Origin: Porphyromonas bennonis DSM 23058 = JCM 16335
GTDB taxonomy: Bacteria; Bacteroidota; Bacteroidia; Bacteroidales; Porphyromonadaceae
Reading direction: 5' to 3'
Length of the DNA stretch: 43,861 nt
Assembly (NCBI RefSeq): GCF_000375645.1
Contig: NZ_AQWR01000016.1
Span: forward strand, 1-43,861
In this document: positions 1 to 7,936 of the stretch, in pieces
Position numbering within the stretch: position 1 is the stretch's first letter
How the letters are laid out: every line of letters begins with the position of its first letter
Position numbers and translations under genes: made by a program
Notes under the pieces: generated by a model
Told to the model about the DNA's origin: nothing
The model's database searches: none
What the model saw: only the letters and a program-made list of their open reading frames with translations

Positions 1-175
1 GTTTCTTCAAGTCCTTCTGGTGGATCTCGGCATAGTCCTCCATCGCATGCCACGAAGTTTGGTTGCACATCATTGTGCAAAAAGCCACAAGCAAGAGGTA
101 ATCAATGGGATAAACCAGATGATTCCCTTTCCTGAACTCAGGAATGAGCGAGATGACCGAGAGCAAATTATTCAT
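1..175 (-). CDS. ISAs1-family transposase, N-terminal fragment
   Basis: Reading the minus strand from an ATG at 175-173 gives 58 codons without a stop, running off the window. The peptide begins MNNLLSVISLIPEFRKGN and contains the pattern YPIDYLLLVAFCTMM followed by a Trp-His-Ala segment. This resembles the DDE_Tnp_1-associated N-terminal domain of ISAs1/H-repeat transposases (usual form: Y-P-L-xx-L-L-xx-A-hydrophobic, then a Ser/Trp-rich turn and an Ile-Ala-x-Phe/Tyr stretch). The catalytic DDE domain is outside the window, so I cannot say whether the gene is intact. Known role of the family: cut-and-paste transposition of the element that carries it. Assignment is from motif shape only. Confidence 0.65.
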   Translation of the reverse strand, partial: MNNLLSVISLIPEFRKGNHLVYPIDYLLLVAFCTMMCNQTSWHAMEDYAEIHQKDLKK

Positions 176-265
176 ACCCAATAACGCTTAAAAAGAGAGA
201 CAAACGATTGATTATCAGGTATAAAGGTACGAATAATTCTCAGGCTATGCAAGCTTAATGCCCTG
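1..265 (-). mobile_element. ISAs1-like insertion sequence, terminal part only
   Basis: The left edge of the window carries the start of a transposase gene reading leftward, and about 90 bases beyond its start codon the minus strand reads CAGGGCATTAAG, ending outward at position 265. Terminal repeats beginning CAGGG are, as I recall, common in the ISAs1 family, so 265 is my best estimate of the element's outer end. The other end and the target duplication lie outside the window, so the boundary is an inference. The element would sit about 110 bases upstream of the promoter of the PDZ-protein gene. Confidence 0.45.
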
Positions 266-372
266 ATTTTCAGATATTTTTCTCGTTTTTACTCAGGAAG
301 ATCTCAGGCAAATCCAAAAACGTCAGCCCTGGTCATCTGCCGGACGCGGTAAAGCAAGAAGAGAAAAATATC

Positions 373-380
373 TACCTTTG
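373..380 (+). promoter_or_regulatory. Bacteroidetes -7 promoter element TACCTTTG
   Basis: TACCTTTG matches the Bacteroidetes -7 consensus TAnnTTTG. No convincing TTTG -33 box is visible 19-21 bases upstream. Transcription would start near 385-388, downstream of which the first good start codon is the ATG at 418. This argues against the TTG at 391 as translation start. Confidence 0.5.
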
Positions 381-417
381 TGTAGATTACTTGAACGCAA
401 AGAAGACTAAATATTAT

Positions 418-1887
418 ATGGATATGAACGGATTGTATCGATCTATTTTGCTCCTCTGCATGGCGCTGATGGCCGGAGCGACACTATCGTATGGTCAGAA
501 GGTCGGAGGATCTGGCGTCCGATGCGACGTAGGACTGCTCTACCAGATCAGCTACCAGGAGAGCTGGGGAGACTCGCACGCCGTGGTCGTGGAGGTGATC
601 CCAGGCAGCCCCGCTGCCAGAGCCGGCATCCGTCCCGGGGATGTGATCCTCGAGATCGAGGGTCGCGACACGCAGAAGCTCTCTGAGGAGACCATCACGG
701 CGATGATCCTCGACCCCACTCGTGATCAGGTCAGTCTGAAGATGCGCCGCCCCGGCACCCCTTCGTGGGATCTGGCGCTGCAGAAGGAGTGTCTCCCCTC
801 AGGGATCCTGACGGAGGAGCTACTGGCACAGGCATTTAATATGTACAGCCTGGAGGATGTCACCTCGAGGCGCTTTACGATGCCACTCATATATACTCTC
901 CCGACGATGCGCGACTTCATCAAGTACAATACGTTCTCCTTCGCCGATCAGGAGTCGCGGATGAAGCCTGGAGCTCGTGCGGTGGCCAAAGAGCTGACAG
1001 GTAAAGGACTCAAGGAGCTGACCACCGGCGGACAGCTGACGATCGTCTACAAGACCGCCCTCGAGAGCAATCCGGACTACAGGGCAGGGAGTGAGGCAAA
1101 TCTGGATCCGGGCTTCAGGAACTACCTGGTGACCAATAAGGGCGGTCGGTACGAGGTGGATCACTACCCTTTCCTCAGTATTAACACGCCAAAGTTCTCC
1201 GGGAAGTACCGGATGACTGTGGATATCGAGTTTATCGACTCAGAGGATAATACCAAGGTATGGAGCGTGACTGCACGAGAGTTGCTCAATAGAGAGTACG
1301 ATGCCGATCGGTATGTGGTCAGCTTCGCCTACCTCATGCTGGCCAATTACCCCTTTGTCCGCTATGTGATGAATCCCACTTTTGTACTCCATCGCGATCA
1401 ACACCTCGAGACCGGTGTGGGGTACAATATGGATGACCTGCAGCTGATTAGCTACGTAGCTCCCGGGAGCCCCGCTGCCAAGGCGGGTCTAAGAGTAGGC
1501 GACCGGATCAAGTCGATCAATGGTCGACCACTGGAGAGCTCGGTGGATAAGATGAGCACGGTCTATAAGACCTTCCTCCGCAAGACCTGGAAGTACCGCG
1601 CTAAGTCGACTGTCTATCCGGACGACAATGGATTCCGCCAGTGTATGTACTGGGACCCACAGTTCTACAGCGAGGTAGCAGGTGAGCTGGACAAGTCCAC
1701 CTACCTTGGAGCATTTAGCTACCTATTTGCCCACAATCCCTACATCGTCACACCGGAGGAGAGAGCCGCAGCGTCCGGCGACCAGGGGGCTACGAAGGTG
1801 ATCTTCGAGGTGATCAGAGACGGAGCCCCCCAGGCGATCATGGTTCAGCCAAGACTGATCAATAGGGACTACGTCGAGCTGAAGTAA
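418..1887 (+). CDS. Secreted protein with two PDZ domains
   Basis: The start at 418 is chosen because the promoter-like TACCTTTG lies at 373-380 and because the product then begins with a clean signal peptide: hydrophobic stretch at about residues 6-24, cleavage expected near residue 26. The protein is 489 residues. Two PDZ-like segments are visible. One is at about residues 40-110 with PGSPAARAGIRPGDVILEIEG, the other at about 340-400 with PGSPAAKAGLRVGDRIKSING. Both have the loop and Gly-Asp strand typical of HtrA/CtpA-type PDZ domains. No Ser-His-Asp protease domain or Ser-Lys pair is apparent, so a proteolytic role is not supported; the middle 200 residues are unrecognised. It is followed after 3 bases by a GH125 gene and is probably co-transcribed with it. 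PDZ modules usually bind C-terminal or hydrophobic peptide tails, so a periplasmic or outer-membrane scaffolding role is possible but unproven. Confidence 0.7.
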   Translation: MDMNGLYRSILLLCMALMAGATLSYGQKVGGSGVRCDVGLLYQISYQESWGDSHAVVVEVIPGSPAARAGIRPGDVILEIEGRDTQKLSEETITAMILDPTRDQVSLKMRRPGTPSWDLALQKECLPSGILTEELLAQAFNMYSLEDVTSRRFTMPLIYTLPTMRDFIKYNTFSFADQESRMKPGARAVAKELTGKGLKELTTGGQLTIVYKTALESNPDYRAGSEANLDPGFRNYLVTNKGGRYEVDHYPFLSINTPKFSGKYRMTVDIEFIDSEDNTKVWSVTARELLNREYDADRYVVSFAYLMLANYPFVRYVMNPTFVLHRDQHLETGVGYNMDDLQLISYVAPGSPAAKAGLRVGDRIKSINGRPLESSVDKMSTVYKTFLRKTWKYRAKSTVYPDDNGFRQCMYWDPQFYSEVAGELDKSTYLGAFSYLFAHNPYIVTPEERAAASGDQGATKVIFEVIRDGAPQAIMVQPRLINRDYVELK

Positions 1888-1890
1888 TCC

Positions 1891-3351
1891 ATGAAGAAGA
1901 GCCTTATCATCCCGGCACTGGTGTTGCTCGGCGCCGCAGTCCCGGCGGTCGCCCAGGAGACCGTCTACGACTACAAGCCGATCGCCGTGACCACGCAGCA
2001 GGATGCTACACGGTACGTCTGCAAGCGTCCGCCCGTGGAGGAGCGACTCTTCCGCTCTGACGCTGTGGAGCGAGTGATCAGGGAGACACAGGCCCGGCTG
2101 ACGAATCCTAAGCTGCGGTGGATGATGGGGAATTGCTTCCCCAATACGCTCGACACGACGGTACACTTCCGTCACGATGAGGAGGGAGAGCCGGATACCT
2201 TTGTCTACACTGGTGACATTGCTGCGATGTGGCTGCGAGACTCTGCTGCTCAGGTCTACCCGTACGTGGCTCTGGCAAGCGAGGATCCTCAGCTCGCTGA
2301 GATGCTCCGCGGAGTGATCCGACGGCAGATGAAACTCATCTGCCTGGATCCCTACGCCAATGCCTTCCTCGACGGAGATCTGGAGACTTACTGGGCGTCC
2401 GATATGACGGAGATGCGCCCCGGGGTGCATGAGCGGAAGTGGGAGATCGACTCTCTCTGCTACCCGATCCGCCTGGCCTTTGCCTACTGGTCAGCTACGG
2501 GAGACAGCACGATCCTGGATGAGCACTTCCATCAGGCGATGCGGCTGGTACTGCAGACCCTCCGTGAGCAGCAGCGGAAGGGCGACCGAGGACCTTACTC
2601 CTTCATGCGGGAGACGGAGCGCAGCACAGACTCTAAGTCATGCGACGGCTGGGGCGAGCCGGTCAACCCCGTGGGGCTGATCGTCTCCTCCTTCCGCCCC
2701 TCGGACGATGCGACGCACTACCAATTCCTCATTCCCTCCAATTTCTTTGCCGTCACCTCCTGCCGTAAGGCAGCCTCGCTCCTCCGCACCGGCTATGGAG
2801 ATGAGGATCTTGCCACTGAGCTGGAGAAGCTGGCAGACGAGGTGGAGGGAGCGCTGAGGAAGTATGCGGTGGTCTCTCACCCCACCTTCGGTAAGGTGTA
2901 CGCCTATGAGGTGGACGGGTATGGGAACTGCAGCTTCATGGATGACGCCAATGTCCCGAGCCTCCTCGCTATGGGTTACCTGGGGGATGTCGACCTGGAG
3001 GATCCGATCTACCGGAATACCCGACGTATGGTCTGGAGCGAGAGCAATCCCTACTTCTTCCACGGCACAGCGGGAGAGGGTATCGGAGGACCTCATGTGG
3101 GGTACGACATGGTGTGGCCGATGAGCATTATGATGCGCGCCTTTACCGCCACCGATGACGACGAGATCCGCGCCTGCATGGAGCAGCTCCTCTCGACCGA
3201 TGCCGACACGGGACTGATGCATGAGTCCTTCCATAAGGACGACCCGACTAAGTATACTCGCAGCTGGTTTGCCTGGCAAAACACTCTCTTCGGAGAGCTG
3301 GTGCTGACCCTCATCGAGCGGGGCAAGCTCGACCTACTCAATAGCCTCTGA
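1891..3351 (+). CDS. Glycoside hydrolase family 125 exo-alpha-1,6-mannosidase
   Basis: The 486-residue product starts with a signal peptide (about residues 1-21, ending Ala-Val-Ala-Gln) and then shows the hallmark sequence of GH125 (formerly DUF1237). Near residues 105-120 is TGDIAAMWLRDSAAQ, preceded by a conserved Gly-Asn-Cys-Phe-Pro-Asn-Thr segment. Near residue 391 is GTAGEGIGGPHVGYDM followed by Val-Trp-Pro-Met. Known members are metal-independent, inverting exo-acting alpha-1,6-mannosidases that trim non-reducing mannose from N-glycans or mannans. Length matches the family. The secreted form suggests periplasmic or surface action on host or fungal mannose. No SusC/SusD pair lies beside it, so this is not a classical polysaccharide utilisation locus. 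It sits between the PDZ gene (3-base gap) and the DUF3256 gene (1-base overlap), indicating one operon. Confidence 0.88.
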   Translation: MKKSLIIPALVLLGAAVPAVAQETVYDYKPIAVTTQQDATRYVCKRPPVEERLFRSDAVERVIRETQARLTNPKLRWMMGNCFPNTLDTTVHFRHDEEGEPDTFVYTGDIAAMWLRDSAAQVYPYVALASEDPQLAEMLRGVIRRQMKLICLDPYANAFLDGDLETYWASDMTEMRPGVHERKWEIDSLCYPIRLAFAYWSATGDSTILDEHFHQAMRLVLQTLREQQRKGDRGPYSFMRETERSTDSKSCDGWGEPVNPVGLIVSSFRPSDDATHYQFLIPSNFFAVTSCRKAASLLRTGYGDEDLATELEKLADEVEGALRKYAVVSHPTFGKVYAYEVDGYGNCSFMDDANVPSLLAMGYLGDVDLEDPIYRNTRRMVWSESNPYFFHGTAGEGIGGPHVGYDMVWPMSIMMRAFTATDDDEIRACMEQLLSTDADTGLMHESFHKDDPTKYTRSWFAWQNTLFGELVLTLIERGKLDLLNSL

Positions 3352-3992
3352 TGCGTCGACTTACTATACTCAGCCTGCTGGGACTACTGCTGCAGATAGG
3401 TGTGGTCTCCGGGACTCGGGCTCAGTCCGTGGGCGATCTCTTTGTGAGCATGCCGGACAGTCTGATCCCGATCCTGCCGGACAGTACTCTCCGGGCGGAC
3501 CTACTCAAGAGCCCAGGGGAGACCTTGACCAACCCCTTCGGTGGAGAGGTGAAGGTGCTCAGCGAGACGGAGGGGACCCTTCGGCTTGCCCTTGACTCCT
3601 CCACAGAGCTAGAGCTGGGGCTGCTCTCCTATAAGAAGCGCAACTATATCTGTCTCATCGCCACCAGCACCATAGTGCCGGCACAGTCGGTGGTGGCATT
3701 TTACGACACCGAGTGGCACCGGATGCAGGAGCCGCTGCTTGAGATGCCGGATGCAGAGCTCTTCCTGACTGACAGAGAGAGTAATGGGGTCAAGAGCGGT
3801 CTTGCGGAGCAGGGACACCTCCACTGGGTAGCCTCTTTCAATAAGGACAATCCGGAGCTCCTTACTCTGAGGATCACAAGCTACGATGACCAGACCGCAC
3901 ACTCCCTTCGCCCGGAGATCAGAGAGAAACTCCACCCGGTACAGATGCGATGGAAGAGAGGGCGCTACGTTTTATACAATAACCAAAGATAA
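3351..3992 (+). CDS. DUF3256 family secreted protein
   Basis: This gene encodes 213 residues whose start codon shares one base with the preceding stop codon (TGATG), so it is translationally coupled to the GH125 gene. The N-terminus is a signal peptide (hydrophobic core about residues 5-20, ending Thr-Arg-Ala-Gln). The following text, DLFVSMPDSLIPILPDSTL, with a leucine-rich run and a beta-rich remainder, is the pattern of DUF3256, a Bacteroidales-restricted family of unknown function. No catalytic motif is seen. It probably acts in the periplasm or at the outer membrane. The next gene, a membrane-anchored coiled-coil protein, follows after 3 bases. Confidence 0.75.
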   Translation: MRRLTILSLLGLLLQIGVVSGTRAQSVGDLFVSMPDSLIPILPDSTLRADLLKSPGETLTNPFGGEVKVLSETEGTLRLALDSSTELELGLLSYKKRNYICLIATSTIVPAQSVVAFYDTEWHRMQEPLLEMPDAELFLTDRESNGVKSGLAEQGHLHWVASFNKDNPELLTLRITSYDDQTAHSLRPEIREKLHPVQMRWKRGRYVLYNNQR

Positions 3993-3995
3993 AGA

Positions 3996-4910
3996 ATGGA
4001 TCAAGAGAAGATAGCAGAGGAGGACAAGCAGCGCAAGCGTAAGGCGCTCCTCATCGTCGGGATCAGTCTGCTGGTGCTCCTGCTGGCGGGAGGAGGGTAT
4101 TACCTCGTGCGTCAGCAGCGGACGATCAATGACATGCGGGAGCTCTCGGCACTCGATAAGCAGATGCTGCAGGATCAGTTTGATGAGCTGAATATGCAGT
4201 ACGAGGAGTTTAGCTTCGAGATCAGCAACGACTCCATCGCTAAGCGACTGGAGCAGGAGCAGGCTAAGGTGCAGCGGCTGATGGAGGAGCTGAAGCAGGT
4301 CAAGAGTACTGACGCTGCCGAGATCAGCCGTCTCCGTCGTGAGCTCGACACCCTCCGCAAGATCCTCAAGAGCTACGTCATCCAGATCGACTCGCTCAAT
4401 AGGGCAAATCAAGCCCTCAGGACAGAAAATAAGGCTCAGCGCGAGGAGATCAGTCGCGTCACCTCTCAGCGTAGACAGCTTCAGGAGGAGAAGTCGGATC
4501 TGTCAGAGAAAGTGCAGCTAGCCGCTAAGCTCTCCGTCAGCAACTTCCGCGTCATCGGACTCAATAACAGAGGACGAGACACCAAGCGGATCAAGAGCAT
4601 GAAGCAGCTGCAGATCAATTTTCAGGTCGACCGCAACGTCACCGCCGAGCCTGGGATGAAGATGATCTACCTACGCCTCAGCATGCCCGACGGTACGCTG
4701 ATGCAGCAGGCGGGACAGAGCGGATCGATGCCCTTCGAGAGCGGTCAGGTGCCCTACTCTGTTTCTCGTCAGATCGAGTACAGTGGGGAGCCGACGCAGG
4801 TTTCACTTTACTGGGACATACAGGAGTATCTTCCCGAGGGAGTATACACTGCTGAGGTCTTCTCCGATGGATACAAGATCGGAAGGTTTAACTTCACCTT
4901 AGGAGACTGA
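3996..4910 (+). CDS. Membrane-anchored coiled-coil protein of unknown function
   Basis: The product has 304 residues in three parts. There is a charged N-terminal cytoplasmic tail (residues 1-17) and one transmembrane helix (about 18-38, Leu/Val/Gly rich). A long heptad-patterned coiled coil rich in Glu, Gln, Leu and Arg covers about 45-175. A beta-rich C-terminal domain (about 180-304) includes an aromatic-rich end (SLYWDIQEYLPEGVYTAEVF). By topology the coiled coil and C-terminal domain would be periplasmic. The architecture is seen in Bacteroidales proteins often labelled as SMC-like or cell-division-like by coiled-coil similarity alone; I do not recognise a specific family. It lies between the DUF3256 gene and aroQ in the same run of genes. 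Confidence 0.65.
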   Translation: MDQEKIAEEDKQRKRKALLIVGISLLVLLLAGGGYYLVRQQRTINDMRELSALDKQMLQDQFDELNMQYEEFSFEISNDSIAKRLEQEQAKVQRLMEELKQVKSTDAAEISRLRRELDTLRKILKSYVIQIDSLNRANQALRTENKAQREEISRVTSQRRQLQEEKSDLSEKVQLAAKLSVSNFRVIGLNNRGRDTKRIKSMKQLQINFQVDRNVTAEPGMKMIYLRLSMPDGTLMQQAGQSGSMPFESGQVPYSVSRQIEYSGEPTQVSLYWDIQEYLPEGVYTAEVFSDGYKIGRFNFTLGD

Positions 4911-4920
4911 TCGATCAGCC

Positions 4921-5352
4921 ATGCGTACCGTACACATTATCAATGGTCCCAATCTCAATATGCTCGGCGCCCGGGAGCCTGAGATCTACGGAGCGACAGC
5001 GTTTGAGGACTACCTGGATCGACTGAGGGAGCTCTTTCCCTCACTGGATATTGTCTACTTCCAGTCCAATCACGAGGGAGACCTGATCGACTACCTCCAG
5101 CAGGACGAGGTACGGCATGCCTACGGCGTTGTGATCAATGGAGGCGCCTTCTCTCACTACTCTTATGCCATCGCTGATGCTCTGAGGATGGTGGAGGCTC
5201 CGCTCATCGAGGTACACATCTCCAATACGTACGCCAGGGAGGACTTCCGACAGAGGGACGTCCTCGCCCCCGTCTGCGAGGGAGTGATCATCGGCATGGG
5301 TCTGGACGGCTACCGACTGGCTCTCGCCAATCTCAGCTCCAGACGTGTATGA
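4921..5352 (+). CDS. aroQ: Type II 3-dehydroquinate dehydratase
   Basis: At 143 residues the protein has the normal size of the dodecameric type II enzyme, which converts 3-dehydroquinate to 3-dehydroshikimate in the cytoplasmic shikimate pathway. The N-terminal GPNLNMLGAREPEIYG carries the essential Tyr (in IYG) and the Arg of the flexible lid. The substrate-binding block INGGAFSHYSYAIADAL carries the catalytic His, but the usual Asn-Pro-Gly-Ala reads Asn-Gly-Gly-Ala here. The later block PLIEVHISNTYARE matches the family signature. The gene begins 10 bases after the coiled-coil gene and is followed 39 bases later by pyk. Confidence 0.93.
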   Translation: MRTVHIINGPNLNMLGAREPEIYGATAFEDYLDRLRELFPSLDIVYFQSNHEGDLIDYLQQDEVRHAYGVVINGGAFSHYSYAIADALRMVEAPLIEVHISNTYAREDFRQRDVLAPVCEGVIIGMGLDGYRLALANLSSRRV

Positions 5353-5391
5353 CAGACAATTATAGACTCACATCAATAATAAAAAAGTATT

Positions 5392-6867
5392 GTGGTTAAG
5401 GACTATCTAAAATCTACTAAGATCGTGGCTACGGTCTCAGACCTGCATTGCGATCAGGAGTTTCTCAAGCAGATCTTCGACGCAGGGGTCAATGTCGTCA
5501 GGATGAACTCGGCACACATGACCCATGAGGGCTTCGAGCGGGTGATCCATAACGTCCGCGCCGTCAGCGACAGAGTGGCCATCATGATGGACACCAAGGG
5601 ACCTGAGGTGCGTACTACGGCAACAGCCGATGGCAAACCGATCGAGCTGACTACGGATCAGCTTATACGCATTGAGGCAGATCCCGCAGCACCATGTACG
5701 GATGAGGTAATCAACGTCAATTATCCCGGCTTTGTACACGATGTACCGGAGGGCGCTGCCGTGCTCTTCGACGACGGACTTCTCGGTCTTCGGGTGATCC
5801 GAAAGGACGAGACCACACTCTACTGTACGGTACTCAACGACGGGACAATAGGCTCGCATAAGAGCGTCAACGTCCCCAACGTCAGCATCGACCTCCCCGC
5901 CGTTACCGAGCGAGACCGGGACTCGATCCTCTTCTCCATGGATCACGATGTGGACTTCATCGCTCACTCCTTTGTCCGCTCCCGCAAGGACGTGGATGAG
6001 ATACAGAAGATCCTCGACAGCGGCAAGAGTGACATCAAGATCATCTCTAAGATCGAGAATCAAGAGGGTGTCGATAATATCGATGAGATCATCCAAGCCT
6101 CCTACGGTATTATGATCGCACGTGGCGATCTCGGCATCGAGGTGGATCTGGAGAATATCCCCACCATCCAGCGGACGATCATACACATGTGTATCGATCA
6201 GAATAAGCCGGTCATCGTCGCCACTCAGATGCTCCATACGATGATCCAGAACCCCCGCCCCACCCGCGCCGAGGTGAGTGACGTCTCCAGTGCCATCATG
6301 ATGAATACCGATGCGGTCATGCTCAGCGGTGAGACCGCCAATGGGAAGTATCCCGTGGAGGCGGTCAAGACGATGACGAAGATCATCCGCGCCGCCGAGC
6401 AGCTCCCACCGACTCACTGCTTTTCCGAGCTCACCTGCACCGTCGACCAGGATCCCGACCTGACCCGCTATCTCTCCAAGTGCGCCGTGGAGTCGCTCGC
6501 TCTCTTCCCCGAGGTGAGTGCCATCATCAGCGATGCCTACTCCGGCAGGACCGCACGGACCCTCTCCTCCTATCGTGGTGACCGTCCCATCTTGGCACTC
6601 TGCTCACACAAAGCAGTAGCCCGACAGCTCTCACTCTCCTACGGCGTCGACGCCATCTATCTGGAGAAGGACAAGGAGCATGGCGAGGACAATCGTCATT
6701 ATCTCCTGAGAGGGATCAAGTATCTCCTCGACAAGAAGATGATCACCACCGAAGACACGATCGTCTACTGTGGTGGCATGCTCAGTCCTCATATCGGAAC
6801 GAACACACTGGAGATGTACCGGATGAAAGACTTCACAGACTTCCATGCCGATAGCTTCAGTAAGTGA
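5392..6867 (+). CDS. pyk: Pyruvate kinase
   Basis: The 491-residue enzyme transfers phosphate from phosphoenolpyruvate to ADP, the last step of glycolysis. Family motifs appear in order: MMDTKGPEVRT (substrate and ADP site, about residue 65), IISKIENQEGVDNIDEII (about 215-232, including the catalytic Lys and the metal-binding Glu), GIMIARGDLGIEV (metal-binding Asp) and NPRPTRAEVSDVSSAI plus VMLSGETANG. The C-terminal domain is present, so the gene is full length. The start is a GTG at 5392; an ATG option is not available nearby in frame. The last 23 bases overlap the start of the O-methyltransferase gene. Confidence 0.95.
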   Translation: MVKDYLKSTKIVATVSDLHCDQEFLKQIFDAGVNVVRMNSAHMTHEGFERVIHNVRAVSDRVAIMMDTKGPEVRTTATADGKPIELTTDQLIRIEADPAAPCTDEVINVNYPGFVHDVPEGAAVLFDDGLLGLRVIRKDETTLYCTVLNDGTIGSHKSVNVPNVSIDLPAVTERDRDSILFSMDHDVDFIAHSFVRSRKDVDEIQKILDSGKSDIKIISKIENQEGVDNIDEIIQASYGIMIARGDLGIEVDLENIPTIQRTIIHMCIDQNKPVIVATQMLHTMIQNPRPTRAEVSDVSSAIMMNTDAVMLSGETANGKYPVEAVKTMTKIIRAAEQLPPTHCFSELTCTVDQDPDLTRYLSKCAVESLALFPEVSAIISDAYSGRTARTLSSYRGDRPILALCSHKAVARQLSLSYGVDAIYLEKDKEHGEDNRHYLLRGIKYLLDKKMITTEDTIVYCGGMLSPHIGTNTLEMYRMKDFTDFHADSFSK

Positions 6868-7516
6868 GCACCTCCGGGAGCTGGCGATCACCGAGTACGC
6901 CGAGCGACATACCGACCGTGAGCCTGAGATCCTGACCCGACTCACTCGCGAGGCAGACGAGCGTCTGATGTACCCGCGGATGAATTGCGGGCATCTACAG
7001 GGTCGACTGCTGAGGATGCTGGTCCGGATTACCGGCGCACGGGAGGTGCTCGAGCTGGGTACCTACGCCGCCTACTCCACCCACTGCCTTGCAGAGGGAC
7101 TGCCGGAGGGAGGACACCTCACCACCATTGATGTCAATGACGAGATGGAGCCGGTGATCTGCGACAGTCTCAGTGAGGCAGGCATCCACGAGAAGGTGAC
7201 CAGTCTCATCGGCGACGCCAAGGAGCTGCTCTCCACCCTAGATCTCTCCTCCTACGACCTGATCTATCTCGATGCGGATAAGAAGGGCTATCCCGACTAC
7301 TACCGCCTCATCGTCCCCGCGATGAGACCGGGTGCGCTCCTCATCGCAGACAACACCCTCTGGGGCGGCAAGGTGGCGCAGAGCGACAGCCGCGACCCTC
7401 AGACTATGGCGCTCCGCTCCTTCAACGACTTGGTCGCTGAGGACCCCACCGTTGAGAAGGTCCTGATCCCGCTCCGTGATGGTCTCACACTTATATATAA
7501 GAAAGACAAGATATGA
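6845..7516 (+). CDS. SAM-dependent O-methyltransferase (caffeoyl-CoA type)
   Basis: The 223-residue protein has the class I methyltransferase fold of the COMT/YrrM group. VLELGTYAAYSTHCLAEGLP is the SAM-binding glycine motif (about residue 60). TTIDVN is the acidic strand that holds the ribose. DLIYLDADKKGYPDYY carries metal-binding and catalytic Asp residues, and IADNTLWGGKV carries the Asp-Asn pair of the divalent-cation site. The substrate is unknown; catechol-like small molecules or tRNA hydroxyuridine (TrmR-type) are both possible for this family. It overlaps pyk by 23 bases and rbfA by 4 bases, implying translational coupling and a housekeeping context, which slightly favours an RNA substrate. 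Confidence 0.85.
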   Translation: MPIASVSEHLRELAITEYAERHTDREPEILTRLTREADERLMYPRMNCGHLQGRLLRMLVRITGAREVLELGTYAAYSTHCLAEGLPEGGHLTTIDVNDEMEPVICDSLSEAGIHEKVTSLIGDAKELLSTLDLSSYDLIYLDADKKGYPDYYRLIVPAMRPGALLIADNTLWGGKVAQSDSRDPQTMALRSFNDLVAEDPTVEKVLIPLRDGLTLIYKKDKI

Positions 7517-7914
7517 ATCCCATACGCACCGCACGCACCGCACGGATGATCCAGAAGGAGCTAAGTGAGCTCCTCCTCGCCGACACGAGACTGACTCGCG
7601 GCGTGATCATCAGTGTCACTGAGGTAAGGCTGGCACCGGACCTCAGCTCTGCTCGCTGCTACCTGAGTATCTTCCCCGACGCCAAGGGACCAGAGATCCT
7701 CAAGACCCTTCAGTCCAATACCTCCACCATCCGCTATGACCTCGGCAACAGCCTCGCCAGTCGCATGCGGGTGATCCCGGAGCTCTACTTCTACCTCGAT
7801 CGGTCGGAGGAGTACGCCCGAAAGATTGACGAACTACTGGACGCCAATCCCACACACGACTACACGAGAGACGAGGAGGCAGAGGGATGGATCTCCAGCC
7901 TCTACGAGGAGTAA
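7513..7914 (+). CDS. rbfA: Ribosome-binding factor A
   Basis: The 133-residue product matches RbfA, the KH-like factor that binds immature 30S subunits and assists 16S rRNA 5-prime maturation. Characteristic features are the N-terminal Arg-rich helix ending in IQKELSELL, the segment ISVTEVRLAPDLSSARCYLSI and the C-terminal helix EEYARKIDELLD. It overlaps the methyltransferase gene by 4 bases (ATGA) and lies 22 bases before a permease gene, an arrangement often found in Bacteroidetes. Confidence 0.9.
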   Translation: MNPIRTARTARMIQKELSELLLADTRLTRGVIISVTEVRLAPDLSSARCYLSIFPDAKGPEILKTLQSNTSTIRYDLGNSLASRMRVIPELYFYLDRSEEYARKIDELLDANPTHDYTRDEEAEGWISSLYEE

Positions 7915-7936
7915 GTAAAAGAGGATCAGGATCACC

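Noticed and set aside
391-417. TTG start at 391 for the PDZ protein
   Set aside because: It would add nine charged residues before the signal peptide and lies within about 10 bases of the -7 element; the ATG at 418 fits better.
4921-5352. Inactive AroQ because of Asn-Gly-Gly-Ala in place of Asn-Pro-Gly-Ala
   Set aside because: The catalytic Tyr, His and Arg-containing motifs are intact and the gene is full length, so a single loop change is not evidence of loss of function.
5437-6417. Long minus-strand frame inside pyk
   Set aside because: It is a shadow of the well-supported pyruvate kinase gene, His/Asp/Leu-rich with no family motifs.
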